NCBI RefSeq assembly: GCF_900182565.1
Contig: NZ_FXTI01000011.1
Location: 39,595 to 103,594 of the forward strand
Reading direction: 5' to 3'
DNA from: Melghirimyces algeriensis
GTDB lineage: Bacteria; Bacillota; Bacilli; Thermoactinomycetales; DSM-45169
DNA: 64,000 bases
Under the pieces are notes generated by a model, which saw nothing but the letters and a program-made list of their open reading frames with translations, had not been told where the DNA came from and did no database searches. A program made the position numbers and the translations under genes. Positions 1-8,260 of the stretch are shown piece after piece (within the stretch, counting starts at the first letter, position 1; every line of letters starts with the position of its first letter).

Positions 1-472
1 AAATGCTCCCGATCTCCGTATTATAAATGGTTCTCCTTTTACTCCATATCGTGTAGGGAACAATATAAAAAAACAACCCTAGAAATCCTAGGAATGCTGC
101 TAGGGGAGTGGCTAATGCAAGCGTTCCGATTCCAAAGACAGACATAAAAATCCCAAGCCACAATACGGCGTTGGGCTGTATTTCCCCGGTTACAGTGGGT
201 CTGTTTTTGGTTCTCTCCATAATGGCATCAATATCGCGGTCATATAGGTTATTAAACGCTCCAGCGGCACCCATGACCAAGATCGAACCCACCAGAGCAA
301 AGATCGTTTCTGGAAGCTTTTCCAACAGACTCATCTGATAGGTATATAGAGCCAATGTTAATCCAGCAAACATCGGAAATAGATTGGATTTAATAATTCC
401 GGTCTTCACAGTCTTTGCTAAAATTTTTGGCAGAGTCTGTTTCGGGGTTGTCAATTTTTCTTCTCTTTGCAT
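1..472 (-). CDS. ctaB: Heme O synthase (protoheme IX farnesyltransferase), C-terminal part outside window
   Basis: Minus-strand frame open from an ATG at 472 to the window edge, giving the first 157 residues. UbiA-family prenyltransferase that farnesylates protoheme IX to heme O for the terminal oxidase, in the membrane. The Asp-rich prenyl-diphosphate motif is visible as NNLYDRDID followed by TKNRP, then two hydrophobic helices and the conserved YTIWSKRRT loop before a helix cut by the edge. A purine-rich stretch just upstream serves as ribosome binding site. The gene is truncated only by the window. It could be another UbiA enzyme, but the TKNRP and KRRT loops are those of CtaB. Confidence 0.88.
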   Translation of the reverse strand, partial: MQREEKLTTPKQTLPKILAKTVKTGIIKSNLFPMFAGLTLALYTYQMSLLEKLPETIFALVGSILVMGAAGAFNNLYDRDIDAIMERTKNRPTVTGEIQPNAVLWLGIFMSVFGIGTLALATPLAAFLGFLGLFFYIVPYTIWSKRRTIYNTEIGSI

Positions 473-601
473 GATTAGCCTCTTCTCTTTTGCAAGATGA
501 TTCTACCACCCAAAATGGCTCGATGATATTTTGTCCAGAAATGTCAACTAGTATTTATGTACAATATATTTCGTATCATTGTCAAGGGAGGAGAAAAGGG
601 A

Positions 602-694
602 ATGCACCAGGCCACAAACGGGCCAAAGAGGGAGAAAAGAAATGCGGCAAATGCTTTTGGAATCCATGCATTCAGTAAGCTTTCATTCTTCTGA
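602..694 (+). CDS. Possible 30-residue leader peptide ahead of MFS gene
   Basis: A short ATG frame of 30 codons with a strong ribosome binding site (GGGAGGAG, 8 bases upstream). It ends about 40 bases before an intrinsic terminator and about 150 bases before the drug-efflux gene. The peptide begins MHQATNGPKREK and resembles no family I recognise. The order leader ORF, terminator, efflux gene is that of attenuation-controlled resistance genes. This is inferred from layout only. The rest of 473-843 shows nothing else I can support. Confidence 0.3.
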   Translation: MHQATNGPKREKRNAANAFGIHAFSKLSFF

Positions 695-736
695 TCACCA
701 AATAAAGTGTATATTTGATGAAATCTGTTTTTATCC

Positions 737-775
737 AGCTGTTATTATGAGATGATTTGAATAACAGCTTTTTTT
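737..775 (+). terminator. Intrinsic terminator between leader ORF and MFS gene
   Basis: Perfect 10-bp stem AGCTGTTATT / AATAACAGCT with a 13-base loop, followed by a run of seven T. No complete gene ends just upstream, so it either ends the short leader transcript or works as an attenuator for the MFS frame at 844. Confidence 0.75.
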
Positions 776-843
776 CTATATTTAAAAATAAATGCAGGTG
801 ATGACACGAAAAGTGATAAAGAGATCTAAGGGTGTGAGTTCGC

Positions 844-1314
844 TTGAAAAGCAGAATAACCGTATTGATCAGCGTTATATTGTCGCTGTTGGTAGCTTCG
901 ATGGATACAACCATTATGAATACGACGATGCCCATTATTACCAAGAGTTTGGGTGGATTTGATCTTTTTGCGTGGCCGTTTGCTACATACATGATTCTGG
1001 CAACTGTATTAACTCCAGTGGCCGGTCGGTTATCAGACTTATTTGGGAGAAAACGGGTTTTTGCTTTTGGCATTGTTTTATTTTTCGTTGGTTCTTTATT
1101 ATGCGGGATGTCCCAAACGATGGTTCAGCTTGTCATCTTCCGTGCCGTTCAAGGGATGGGTGCTGGCATTATGATGCCGTTCCCTGCCATTATTGCAGGT
1201 GATCTGTTTTCATTGAGCAGCGCGGGAAAATTCAAGTGTTGGGTATGTCCATGTAGGGGCTGTCAGCAGTGCTCGCTCCCTTGTTGGGTGCTAAATGTTG
1301 ATGTTGGCTCTTGA
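844..1314 (+). pseudogene. Decayed MFS drug exporter (DHA2/EmrB type), N-terminal third only
   Basis: The TTG-started frame encodes about 122 recognisable residues of a 14-helix DHA2 drug:H+ antiporter. Visible are the motif D1-like MDTTIMNTTMP near residue 20, motif A as GRLSDLFGRKR, and motif B as FRAVQGMGAG. Near 1218 the frame shifts. The continuation EQRGKIQVLGMSM is in another frame, then meets a TAG where family members carry Trp, followed by GLSAVLAPLLGA and another stop. No further helices are found before the terminator at 1416, so most of the protein is missing. Nonfunctional as read here. Confidence 0.85.
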
Positions 1315-1415
1315 TTGATTAACTTTTTGATGATATGGGTGGCGATGAAACCAGGAAATCCCTTCATAAAATACCTTTTTTTCATTTAAATTCCTTCAGT
1401 CCAGTGAAATAAAAT

Positions 1416-1466
1416 AAAAAACACGCGCATTTGATTACATAAATTGTAATTAATGGCGTGTTTTTT
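1416..1466. terminator. Bidirectional intrinsic terminator
   Basis: Long A/T-flanked hairpin: AAAAAACACGC pairs with GCGTGTTTTTT, with an inner ATTACA/TGTAAT stem. It sits between the decayed MFS gene and the convergent reductase gene and can serve both strands. Confidence 0.75.
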
Positions 1467-1539
1467 GTATAGGGATAAAGTTTTTTAGTCTTATTGTATG
1501 ATTCAAAAATAAAAAAACGTTAAGAGAAGCAAACATAAC

Positions 1540-1744
1540 TGAGATTCAATACAAAGTAGTGAAAGGGTGATTTCCGTTTCCGCATCTCTTTCCTCCAGCG
1601 GGGAAGTGGAAGGCACCCCCTTTGGTTCCAACCAGCGGACAAAGTATCCGCTAAACGGTTGGGACCTTCGGGGATTTCGCTGGGTCGTCGGAAAAGGATG
1701 CTTCACCGGAAATCCCCCTCTTTTTACCTTTGTCAGCAGTCTCA
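1540..1744. repeat. Dispersed intergenic repeat, copy A (full length)
   Basis: About 205 bases, matching copy B (27733-27953) along the whole length and copy C (17963-18019) over its first part. The ends form imperfect inverted repeats (TGAG...ACAAAG and CTTTGTC...CTCA). The centre holds a hairpin at 1624-1666: GGTTCCAACC pairs with GGTTGGGACC (one G-U), enclosing AGCGGA/TCCGCT. One end encodes the last 30 or so residues of the adjoining reductase. No transposase is encoded. The size and inverted ends are MITE-like, but no target duplication is clear. Confidence 0.8.
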
Positions 1745-2802
1745 TAACTCTTTTTTTCGAAGTGTTCTCTCATCAATTTTTTATTTCGTTGTTTAAACCT
1801 TTCATTATGTGAGGAGACGATTCCAACAGCACTTGCATCCGGCTGAATATATTGCTTGGCTTTGTTGACCGCATTGGCTGCATCCTGGAAGGCTCCGGCA
1901 ATTAAGTTGAGCTTTCCTTCATGCTTTAGGATATCCCCCGCAGCGTAAAGCCCCTCGATGGAGGATTCACTCATTGCATTTCCAGCAATACAGCATTGGT
2001 CCACCAATTCAATGTTCAGATCGCTGTTTTCAAGCAGTGATGCATCCCGATGAAAGCCGTGGTTGATGAGTACTTCATCAACGGATAGATAAGAGATGTC
2101 TCCCGTTTGATGATTGGTTAATTGCACACGTTCAATGGTATCCTGGGATTTGGAAGCGAGCAGCTTTGTGATGGATGTATGAAAAAAGCACTCCGCGGAG
2201 CTGTTTATCAGCTGTGTAATCTGGGATTCGTGTCCGGATAAACTCCCTTTGCGATGGGTGACATAAACCTTTTTCGCAATTGGCTCCAGTTCATTCGCCC
2301 AGTCAATAGCCGCATTTCCTCCACCGGAAATGATGACCGTTTTCTCTTTAAAATGCGCTAACGATTTAACTGTGTAGTGCAGGTTGGTTACTTCAAACCG
2401 CTCAGCACCTGTGATATGAAGCTTTTGCGGCTTCAATATGCCACTTCCGATCGCGACGATCACCGTTTTTGAATAGTGCTTTCGTCCTGAAGCAGCGTGT
2501 AATACAAATAACCCGTCATTTTTCCGTGAAATGGACACGATTTTTTCATTCAATACGACTTCGGGATGAAAGGTTAATCCTTGCTCAATCAATTGTTCCA
2601 TTAACTCTGCACCTGTGATGGGTTTTAAGCCGCCCACATCCCAGATCATCTTCTCCGGATAGATATGAATCTTTCCTCCCAATTGAGGCTGACACTCGAT
2701 GATCTTGGTCTTCATTTCTCTCACGCCACTGTAGAAAGCGGAATAAAGACCTGCAGGTCCTCCTCCAATAATCGTTATATCAAAACATTCATTTTCCTTC
2801 AT
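1651..2802 (-). CDS. Thioredoxin-reductase-like ferredoxin/flavodoxin--NADP(+) reductase (YumC/YcgT type)
   Basis: 383-residue flavoprotein transferring electrons between NADPH and ferredoxin or flavodoxin in the cytoplasm. The FAD dinucleotide motif GGGPAGLYSAF lies near residue 13, the NADPH motif SGGGNAAIDWANE near 160, and the late FAD motif LYAAGDI near 290. The redox CxxC of thioredoxin reductase is absent, as in YumC-type enzymes. Start ATG at 2802 follows AGGAGTGAGG. Known YumC-type proteins are about 330-350 residues; here the last 30 or so residues are encoded by repeat copy A, so the original end was probably near FEKK. It is divergent from the Fur-controlled siderophore operon, suggesting a role in reducing imported ferric complexes (inference). 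Confidence 0.87.
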   Translation of the reverse strand: MKENECFDITIIGGGPAGLYSAFYSGVREMKTKIIECQPQLGGKIHIYPEKMIWDVGGLKPITGAELMEQLIEQGLTFHPEVVLNEKIVSISRKNDGLFVLHAASGRKHYSKTVIVAIGSGILKPQKLHITGAERFEVTNLHYTVKSLAHFKEKTVIISGGGNAAIDWANELEPIAKKVYVTHRKGSLSGHESQITQLINSSAECFFHTSITKLLASKSQDTIERVQLTNHQTGDISYLSVDEVLINHGFHRDASLLENSDLNIELVDQCCIAGNAMSESSIEGLYAAGDILKHEGKLNLIAGAFQDAANAVNKAKQYIQPDASAVGIVSSHNERFKQRNKKLMREHFEKKSYETADKGKKRGISGEASFSDDPAKSPKVPTV

Positions 2803-2869
2803 TCTACCTCACTCCTCATCGGTAAACCGTAATCCTTATGCCGATACACCATTTGTATTAAATTCATAG

Positions 2870-2898
2870 TTGACACAAATCAAACCGGGGGTTATAGT
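2870..2898 (+). promoter_or_regulatory. Sigma-A promoter of siderophore operon
   Basis: TTGACA at 2870-2875 and TATAGT at 2893-2898 separated by 17 bases, about 70 bases before the first operon gene. The Fur box directly downstream covers the expected transcription start. Confidence 0.75.
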
Positions 2899-2915
2899 GT
2901 CATTGTAAACATAAA

Positions 2916-2930
2916 TGATAATCATTATCA
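2916..2930. promoter_or_regulatory. Fur box
   Basis: TGATAATCATTATCA is a perfect 7-1-7 inverted repeat, identical to the Bacillus Fur consensus. It lies 18 bases after the -10 hexamer, where a bound repressor would block initiation, so the operon should be induced by iron starvation. Confidence 0.92.
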
Positions 2931-2970
2931 ATAGAAAAATGGATTTCTATATGGAATCGGAGGCTATAAA

Positions 2971-3813
2971 ATGGTTCGCCTTTATACAGATTCATTACAT
3001 GTTGGTTATGGTGAACGCTCCATTGTAAAGGATTTAACCATTGAAATTCCGGATCAGAAAATCACAACCATCATCGGTTCCAATGGTTGTGGAAAATCGA
3101 CGCTCTTGAAAGCGATGACCCGGATTATTCCCCATCAGTCAGGGGGAATTGTCCTCGATGGGAAAATGATTGCAAAGGAAGATACAAAAATCCTTGCGAA
3201 AAAAATGGCCATTCTCCCGCAAACGCCTGAGAGTACAGCGGGATTAACGGTTGGGGAGTTGGTTTCATATGGGCGTTATCCCTATCACAAAGGTTTCGGG
3301 CGGTTAACGCAAAGCGACCTGGATGTTATTCACTGGGCGTTGGATGTGACTGGAACCACCGCATTTAAATATCAACCCTTGGATGCGCTCTCAGGGGGGC
3401 AACGTCAGCGCGTCTGGATCGCGATGGCTTTGGCTCAGGAAACAGAGATGATTTTTCTTGATGAACCGACAACCTATTTGGATATGGCCCATCAACTGGA
3501 GGTTCTGGAGCTTCTGCAACAGCTTAACAGAGAACAAGGTCGTACTATTGTGATGGTGCTTCACGATCTGAATCAGGCGGCCCGATTTGCTGACTACATT
3601 ATTGCGCTAAAAGACGGGCAAATCGTAAAAACTGGTAGCAGTGAGGAAGTGATTTGTCATGAAGTATTGAAAGATGTGTTTCAGATTGATGCGGAAATTA
3701 GTCGAGATCCTCGAACTAACAAACCGATATGCATTACATACAACTTATTAAAGGGTGATCCAAATGAAAAAAATCATGATTTCCGTTCTTCTCTTGTCTG
3801 TGCTCATGCTTAG
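2971..3813 (+). CDS. Iron-siderophore ABC transporter, ATP-binding protein (FecE/FhuC family)
   Basis: 280-residue cytoplasmic ATPase that powers ferric-siderophore import through the two permeases encoded downstream. Walker A is GSNGCGKST near residue 37, the signature LSGGQRQRVWIAMA near 136, Walker B MIFLDEPTTYLD near 160, and the switch histidine is in VLHDLNQAARFAD. First gene of a Fur-controlled operon whose order is ATPase, binding protein, permease, permease. Its 3' end overlaps the binding-protein gene by 50 bases, so the last 16 or so codons also carry the next ribosome binding site. The siderophore type cannot be told. Confidence 0.92.
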   Translation: MVRLYTDSLHVGYGERSIVKDLTIEIPDQKITTIIGSNGCGKSTLLKAMTRIIPHQSGGIVLDGKMIAKEDTKILAKKMAILPQTPESTAGLTVGELVSYGRYPYHKGFGRLTQSDLDVIHWALDVTGTTAFKYQPLDALSGGQRQRVWIAMALAQETEMIFLDEPTTYLDMAHQLEVLELLQQLNREQGRTIVMVLHDLNQAARFADYIIALKDGQIVKTGSSEEVICHEVLKDVFQIDAEISRDPRTNKPICITYNLLKGDPNEKNHDFRSSLVCAHA

Positions 3814-4675
3814 TGCATGTGGCAACAACCCGGAAGGGGCCGGGAACAAAGAAAAGAAAGGAGAGACGATTACCTACCAGTCTGAAAATGGTCCGGTTGA
3901 AGTTCCCGCTGACCCGAAGCGTGTGGTTGTTCTCTCCTCTTTTGCCGGCAATGTGATGGCTTTGGATGTCAATCTCGTTGGCGTTGACTCATGGGCAAAA
4001 AAGAACCCGCGTTGGAAAGAGGAACTGAAGGACGTGGAAGAGGTTTCCGATGAAAGCATTGAAAAAATTATTGAGCTGGATCCGGATTTGATTATTGGAC
4101 TTTCCAGCATTAAGAATATTGACAAATTAAAGAAAATTGCTCCCACAGTCACCTTTACCTATGGAAAAGTGGATTACTTAACACAGCATATTGAAATTGG
4201 AAAACTTTTGAATAAAGAAAAGGAAGCCAGAGAATGGGTGAAAGATTTTAAAAAACGTGCCCATCAAGTCGGTGAAGAGATTAAAACGAAGATTGGCAAG
4301 GATACAACGGTTTCTGTGATTGAAAGCTTTGACAAACAACTTTATGTTTATGGTGAAAACTGGGGACGGGGAACGGAGATTTTATATCAGGAAATGAAGT
4401 TAAAGATGCCTGAAAAAGTAAAAGAAAAAGCATTGGGACCTGGATACTATGCACTTTCTTTGGAAGTTCTCCCAGAGTTTGCAGGGGACTATCTCATTGT
4501 AAGCAAACAGCCCGGTAAAGATCATTCCTTCATGAAGTCTAAAACCTATCAAAATATTCCAGCTGTTAAAAAGAAGCGAGTATATGAGGTAAATACTAAT
4601 GAATTTTACTTTAATGATCCACTTACCCTGGAATATCAACTAGATTTCTTTCAAAAATCATTCTTGGGGGACTAA
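3764..4675 (+). CDS. Iron-siderophore ABC transporter substrate-binding lipoprotein (FecB/FhuD type)
   Basis: 303-residue lipoprotein binding ferric siderophore at the outer face of the membrane. Signal peptide with lipobox LSAC (Cys near residue 19), then a class III periplasmic-binding fold: DPKRVVVLS near the N-terminus, IEKIIELDPDLIIG in the first lobe, and the long linking helix KEAREWVKDFKKRA. The start at 3764 is preferred over a GTG nine bases upstream because AAAGGGTG is correctly spaced for it. The gene starts inside the ATPase gene, implying translational coupling. Hydroxamate or catecholate specificity is not evident. Confidence 0.9.
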   Translation: MKKIMISVLLLSVLMLSACGNNPEGAGNKEKKGETITYQSENGPVEVPADPKRVVVLSSFAGNVMALDVNLVGVDSWAKKNPRWKEELKDVEEVSDESIEKIIELDPDLIIGLSSIKNIDKLKKIAPTVTFTYGKVDYLTQHIEIGKLLNKEKEAREWVKDFKKRAHQVGEEIKTKIGKDTTVSVIESFDKQLYVYGENWGRGTEILYQEMKLKMPEKVKEKALGPGYYALSLEVLPEFAGDYLIVSKQPGKDHSFMKSKTYQNIPAVKKKRVYEVNTNEFYFNDPLTLEYQLDFFQKSFLGD

Positions 4676-4717
4676 CATGGTTCAAAGGAATGTTCAATAC
4701 AGGAAAGATGAGAGGAT

Positions 4718-5725
4718 ATGAGCAATCAGCCAAAAATGGGTTCATTTATCGTTAAGCTTCAACTGGCTGGACTGATATTTGTCGGTTCATTTATTGTTTC
4801 CATGGTCTTTGGAGCGGCGGATACCAGCATGCATGATCTCTGGCTGGCACTTTCATCAGATGTGATCACGGATCAAGCAACCATCATTCGGGAAATTCGC
4901 TTGCCGCGTGAAGTTGCTGCCATGGTGGTTGGCGCAGCTCTTTCCGTTGCCGGTGCGATTATGCAAGGGTTGACGCGAAACCCGCTGGCCGATCCGGGGC
5001 TACTGGGGTTAACCGCTGGTGCGAATGCCGCCTTGGCATTGACGATCGCCCTGCTTCCGACGGCAAATGATTTCACCATCACCATTGCCTGTTTTATCGG
5101 AGCAGCGATCGGTGCTTTGCTGGTATTTAGCATTGGACTGTTGAAAAAAGGGGGATTATCTCCTTTTCGGATTGTACTAGCTGGAGCCGCCGTACATGCA
5201 TTTTTTTTTGCGATTGCTGAAGGAATTGGTTTATATTTTAAAGTCTCCAAGGATGTTTCCATGTGGACAGCAGGGGGAGTGATCGGGACGACGTGGAGTC
5301 AACTGCAAATGATTACACCGTTTATTTTGATAGGGATCTTCATCTCTCTCTTTCTCTCTAAGCAACTGACTCTGCTCAGCCTGAATGAAGAGGTTGCCGT
5401 GGGACTGGGGCAAAAAACGACACAAATCAAATCCATTCTGTTTATCCTTATTATTTTACTTACCGGTGCTTCTGTGGCACTCGTTGGAAATATGACCTTT
5501 ATCGGATTAATGATTCCTCATATTGTTCGTGGCATGGTTGGGACGGACTATCGTTTTGTCTTACCCATGTCAGCGATTATTGGCGCGGCGTTTATGCTGC
5601 TGGCTGATACACTCGGTCGCACCATCAATGCCCCTTATGAAACACCGGTCGTTGCAGTCGTCGCCGTATTGGGATTGCCCTTCTTCCTTTTTATTGTCCA
5701 TAAAGGAGGGAGAGCGTTCTCATGA
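4718..5725 (+). CDS. Iron-siderophore ABC transporter permease (FecCD family), first subunit
   Basis: 335-residue integral membrane protein of the FecCD/BtuC type, normally with ten helices. Family motifs seen: REIRLPREVAAMVVGAAL before helix 2, GAIMQGLTRNPLADPGLLG, the GLGQ-containing coupling loop after LSLNEEVAVGLGQ that contacts the ATPase, and IGLMIPHIVRG near residue 265. The ATG at 4718 follows AGAGGAT. It pairs with the next gene, which it overlaps by 4 bases (ATGA). Confidence 0.92.
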   Translation: MSNQPKMGSFIVKLQLAGLIFVGSFIVSMVFGAADTSMHDLWLALSSDVITDQATIIREIRLPREVAAMVVGAALSVAGAIMQGLTRNPLADPGLLGLTAGANAALALTIALLPTANDFTITIACFIGAAIGALLVFSIGLLKKGGLSPFRIVLAGAAVHAFFFAIAEGIGLYFKVSKDVSMWTAGGVIGTTWSQLQMITPFILIGIFISLFLSKQLTLLSLNEEVAVGLGQKTTQIKSILFILIILLTGASVALVGNMTFIGLMIPHIVRGMVGTDYRFVLPMSAIIGAAFMLLADTLGRTINAPYETPVVAVVAVLGLPFFLFIVHKGGRAFS

Positions 5726-6732
5726 TTCACCCAAAAATCATTAGAAGGCAACAAGTCATCCTCTTTGCTTTGGTGGGGCTGATTCTGGTGACGGTCCTCA
5801 TTGGTATGGGCATGGGGAATGCTTCTGTATCGTACAATCGTTTGCTCCCGATCCTTTTTGGACAGGGAACCTTTAAAGAGGAATTTGTCTTGTTCTCGAT
5901 TCGCTTGCCAAGAATCGCGATTACATTTTTGGCTGGAATGGCTCTGGCCGTATCCGGTGCCATTTTACAAGCAGTTACCCGCAATGATTTGGCTGAACCG
6001 GGGATGATTGGCATTAATTCAGGTGCGGGGGTTGCCATTGCCATTTTCTTTTTATTTTTCCCGCTTGATGCAGGGTCGTTTATTTACCTATTGCCTGTCA
6101 TTGCCTTTTTTGGTTCGTTGCTTACGGCGTGTTTGATCTATCTGTTCTCTTATAAAAAAGGCGTGGGACTTCAACCTGTTCAGCTCATCCTTACAGGAGT
6201 CGGTTTTACGATGGCTCTATCCGGAGTCATGGTGGTTCTGATTTCATCAGCTGAGCGGCGAAAAGTGGATTTTATTGTGAAATGGCTATCCGGTAACATT
6301 TGGGGAAATGACTGGTCTTTTGTCCTAGCGATCCTGCCGTGGTTAGTGATTACGATTTTCTTTACCTTATACAAGTCCAACCGGTTAAATCTGTTGGGAT
6401 TAAGTGAACCCGTCGCCATTGGCGTTGGCCTTTCTGTTCAGCGGGAGCGATTCATTCTCCTTTTGACCGCTGTTGCCTCCGCTGCTGCTGCGGTTTCCGT
6501 TACAGGCGGGATTGCTTTTATCGGATTATTGGCTCCTCATTTGGCAAAAGCTCTGATCGGTCCAAGAGCTCAACTGTTTCTTCCCATTGCAATCCTTACC
6601 GGTGGATGGTTGCTTTTGATTGCGGATACCATCGGGCGCAATCTCGTTGATCCTGAGGGGATTCCTGCAGGTATCATGGCAGCACTGATCGGTGCCCCTT
6701 ACTTTATCTACTTGTTAATCAAAAAAGTATAG
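5722..6732 (+). CDS. Iron-siderophore ABC transporter permease (FecCD family), second subunit
   Basis: 336-residue partner permease of the same family. It shows SIRLPRIAITFLAGMALAVSG, the GAILQAVTRNDLAEPGMIG loop, the SEPVAIGVGL coupling helix and IGLLAPHLAKAL near residue 270. Translation is coupled to the first permease by an ATGA overlap. It is the last gene of the operon and is followed directly by an intrinsic terminator. Two non-identical permeases mean a heterodimeric channel, as in FecCD and FhuBG-type systems. Confidence 0.92.
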   Translation: MIHPKIIRRQQVILFALVGLILVTVLIGMGMGNASVSYNRLLPILFGQGTFKEEFVLFSIRLPRIAITFLAGMALAVSGAILQAVTRNDLAEPGMIGINSGAGVAIAIFFLFFPLDAGSFIYLLPVIAFFGSLLTACLIYLFSYKKGVGLQPVQLILTGVGFTMALSGVMVVLISSAERRKVDFIVKWLSGNIWGNDWSFVLAILPWLVITIFFTLYKSNRLNLLGLSEPVAIGVGLSVQRERFILLLTAVASAAAAVSVTGGIAFIGLLAPHLAKALIGPRAQLFLPIAILTGGWLLLIADTIGRNLVDPEGIPAGIMAALIGAPYFIYLLIKKV

Positions 6733-6742
6733 GTTTGCCCAA

Positions 6743-6788
6743 ATCCGCATGATGGAATGATCACGCCATCATGCGGATGATTTCTTTT
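6743..6788 (+). terminator. Terminator of siderophore operon
   Basis: Perfect 13-bp stem ATCCGCATGATGG / CCATCATGCGGAT with a 10-base loop, then GATTTCTTTT. It begins 11 bases after the second permease gene ends. Confidence 0.8.
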
Positions 6789-6799
6789 GCAGGGAGGTA

Positions 6800-8155
6800 T
6801 TAAACATAATTCCCGCGATGGTTGATTTCCTTTACAATCAGGTGCACGCCTTGTTTGATTTGGGACTCGTTTACATTGAATACATGGAGCTTTAGAATCT
6901 TATCCTGTGGAAATGTTTGCAAATAGTGACGGTGGATGGGGTCCACCCATACGTTTTGCTGTTTCAAGCGTTTGATCAACTTGTTTACAATGATTGTTCT
7001 AGGCAATACCATATGGACATTCATACATAAAGAAGAAGGGCGATGGAAAGCGTCAGCTTTCAAATCAGTGGGAGCATGCCGTTCAAGCTCTTGATAGAGT
7101 GTGTTGGCACGACTCAGGTAGGAACGGTGTACCCGGTCCCTGTGCCGTTCAAACATCCCGCTTTTCATATAGATCTCCAAGGCGGCTTGGGAAATCATCG
7201 AACTGTCGATATCGGCAATTTTCTTATACTGTTGGAAGCTCTCCACCAATATTCGCGGTAAAACAGCTACACCCACCCGCAATCCGGGAAATATAATTTT
7301 TGAGAAACTTTTTAGATAAATGATTCGATCATTAGGTAGGTAAGAAAATAGGGGATCTATCTTTGAATCCTGTTCAAAGTCGGCTAGATAGTCATCCTCC
7401 ACAATATAGACATCATACTGCTCTGCCAGTTTGACGATCGCTTCTTTTTCCTTTCTGGAATACGAAGTGCCCAAAGGATTGTGGAATCGGGGCATGGTAT
7501 AGAAAAACTTGATATCCCCCTTGCTGAAAACCTTCTCCAACTCCTCCAGATCAATGCCTTTCGATGTTCGTCGAATTCCAACGGCTGGGATCTGATGGGT
7601 ATTGAAATGTTCCATAAATAAATGGTAGCTTGGCTGTTCCACTGCGATTTTGGATTGGTGATTGGGAAATGGAAGTAAGGTGAGCAGAAAGAGGGCTTGT
7701 TGAACACCGGAAGTAATGACGATGTTTTCTTTTTTTGTAAAGACCTGATCCGTTTCCAGGTGCTTTTGCATCATTTCAATCAGGGATGGTAACCCCTTTG
7801 GGGTGCCATATACAAACAAGTCCTGTTGGTAGGAATGAATGGCTTGATTGATGCAATGTTGAAAGTCCAGGTAGGGAAATTGGTTCCAAGCGGGTGTGGA
7901 GGTGGCAAAGTCAATGTGATCGCTTGGAGGGCTTGGAAAGTCAAAATCTTTCTTTACGACGTAGTATCCGCTCTTGGGGACAGAGTATATTTGATGTCTT
8001 TTCTCCAATTCCTGCAATGCCTTGATGACAGTCGTTTTACTGCATTGATACTGCTTGGACAATATGCGAATGGAAGGGAGCTTTTCCCCTTCCTTTATTT
8101 GTTCGGTTTGGATCAACTGTTCCAGAGCGTTCAACAGAGATTGATATTTATGCAT
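6800..8155 (-). CDS. MocR-type transcriptional regulator (GntR HTH + class I aminotransferase domain)
   Basis: About 451 residues. The N-terminal GntR winged helix (about 10-75, with SIRILSKQYQCSKTTVIKALQ) is fused to a PLP-binding aminotransferase-like domain. The Schiff-base lysine is in YLKSFSKIIFPGLRVG, and EDDYLADFE and FHNPLG loops are present. MocR proteins sense PLP or an amino compound and often control a divergent transporter. A longer frame starts at 8212. I prefer the ATG at 8155 because a 16-bp palindrome and a -10-like TACAAT lie inside that extension, which suits a promoter region better than codons. The divergent neighbour is a broken EamA exporter gene, the likely former target. 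Confidence 0.82.
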   Translation of the reverse strand: MHKYQSLLNALEQLIQTEQIKEGEKLPSIRILSKQYQCSKTTVIKALQELEKRHQIYSVPKSGYYVVKKDFDFPSPPSDHIDFATSTPAWNQFPYLDFQHCINQAIHSYQQDLFVYGTPKGLPSLIEMMQKHLETDQVFTKKENIVITSGVQQALFLLTLLPFPNHQSKIAVEQPSYHLFMEHFNTHQIPAVGIRRTSKGIDLEELEKVFSKGDIKFFYTMPRFHNPLGTSYSRKEKEAIVKLAEQYDVYIVEDDYLADFEQDSKIDPLFSYLPNDRIIYLKSFSKIIFPGLRVGVAVLPRILVESFQQYKKIADIDSSMISQAALEIYMKSGMFERHRDRVHRSYLSRANTLYQELERHAPTDLKADAFHRPSSLCMNVHMVLPRTIIVNKLIKRLKQQNVWVDPIHRHYLQTFPQDKILKLHVFNVNESQIKQGVHLIVKEINHRGNYV

Positions 8156-8170
8156 CGATGTCATTCCCAT

Positions 8171-8186
8171 TCTGTACCGGTACAGA
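8171..8186. promoter_or_regulatory. Palindromic operator between mocR and eamA
   Basis: TCTGTACCGGTACAGA is a perfect 16-bp palindrome in the mocR/eamA intergenic region, upstream of a plausible eamA promoter (TTGTAA at 8202, TACAAT at 8225, 17-base spacing). It is a good candidate for the MocR binding site. Assignment to this regulator is inference. Confidence 0.6.
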
Positions 8187-8260
8187 TTGTATTTATTGAT
8201 ATTGTAAGCCATTCCCTTCAGCCATACAATACGGTTATTGGTTGAGGGGAGGTTTGATCA

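Noticed and set aside
672..1073. Minus-strand frame opposite the MFS gene
   Set aside because: It is antisense to recognisable MFS motifs, with no start signal or family resemblance.
1503..1745. 80-residue minus-strand frame over repeat copy A as a small protein
   Set aside because: The frame is broken by indels in copies B and C and has no ribosome binding site; shared residues follow from nucleotide identity of the repeat.
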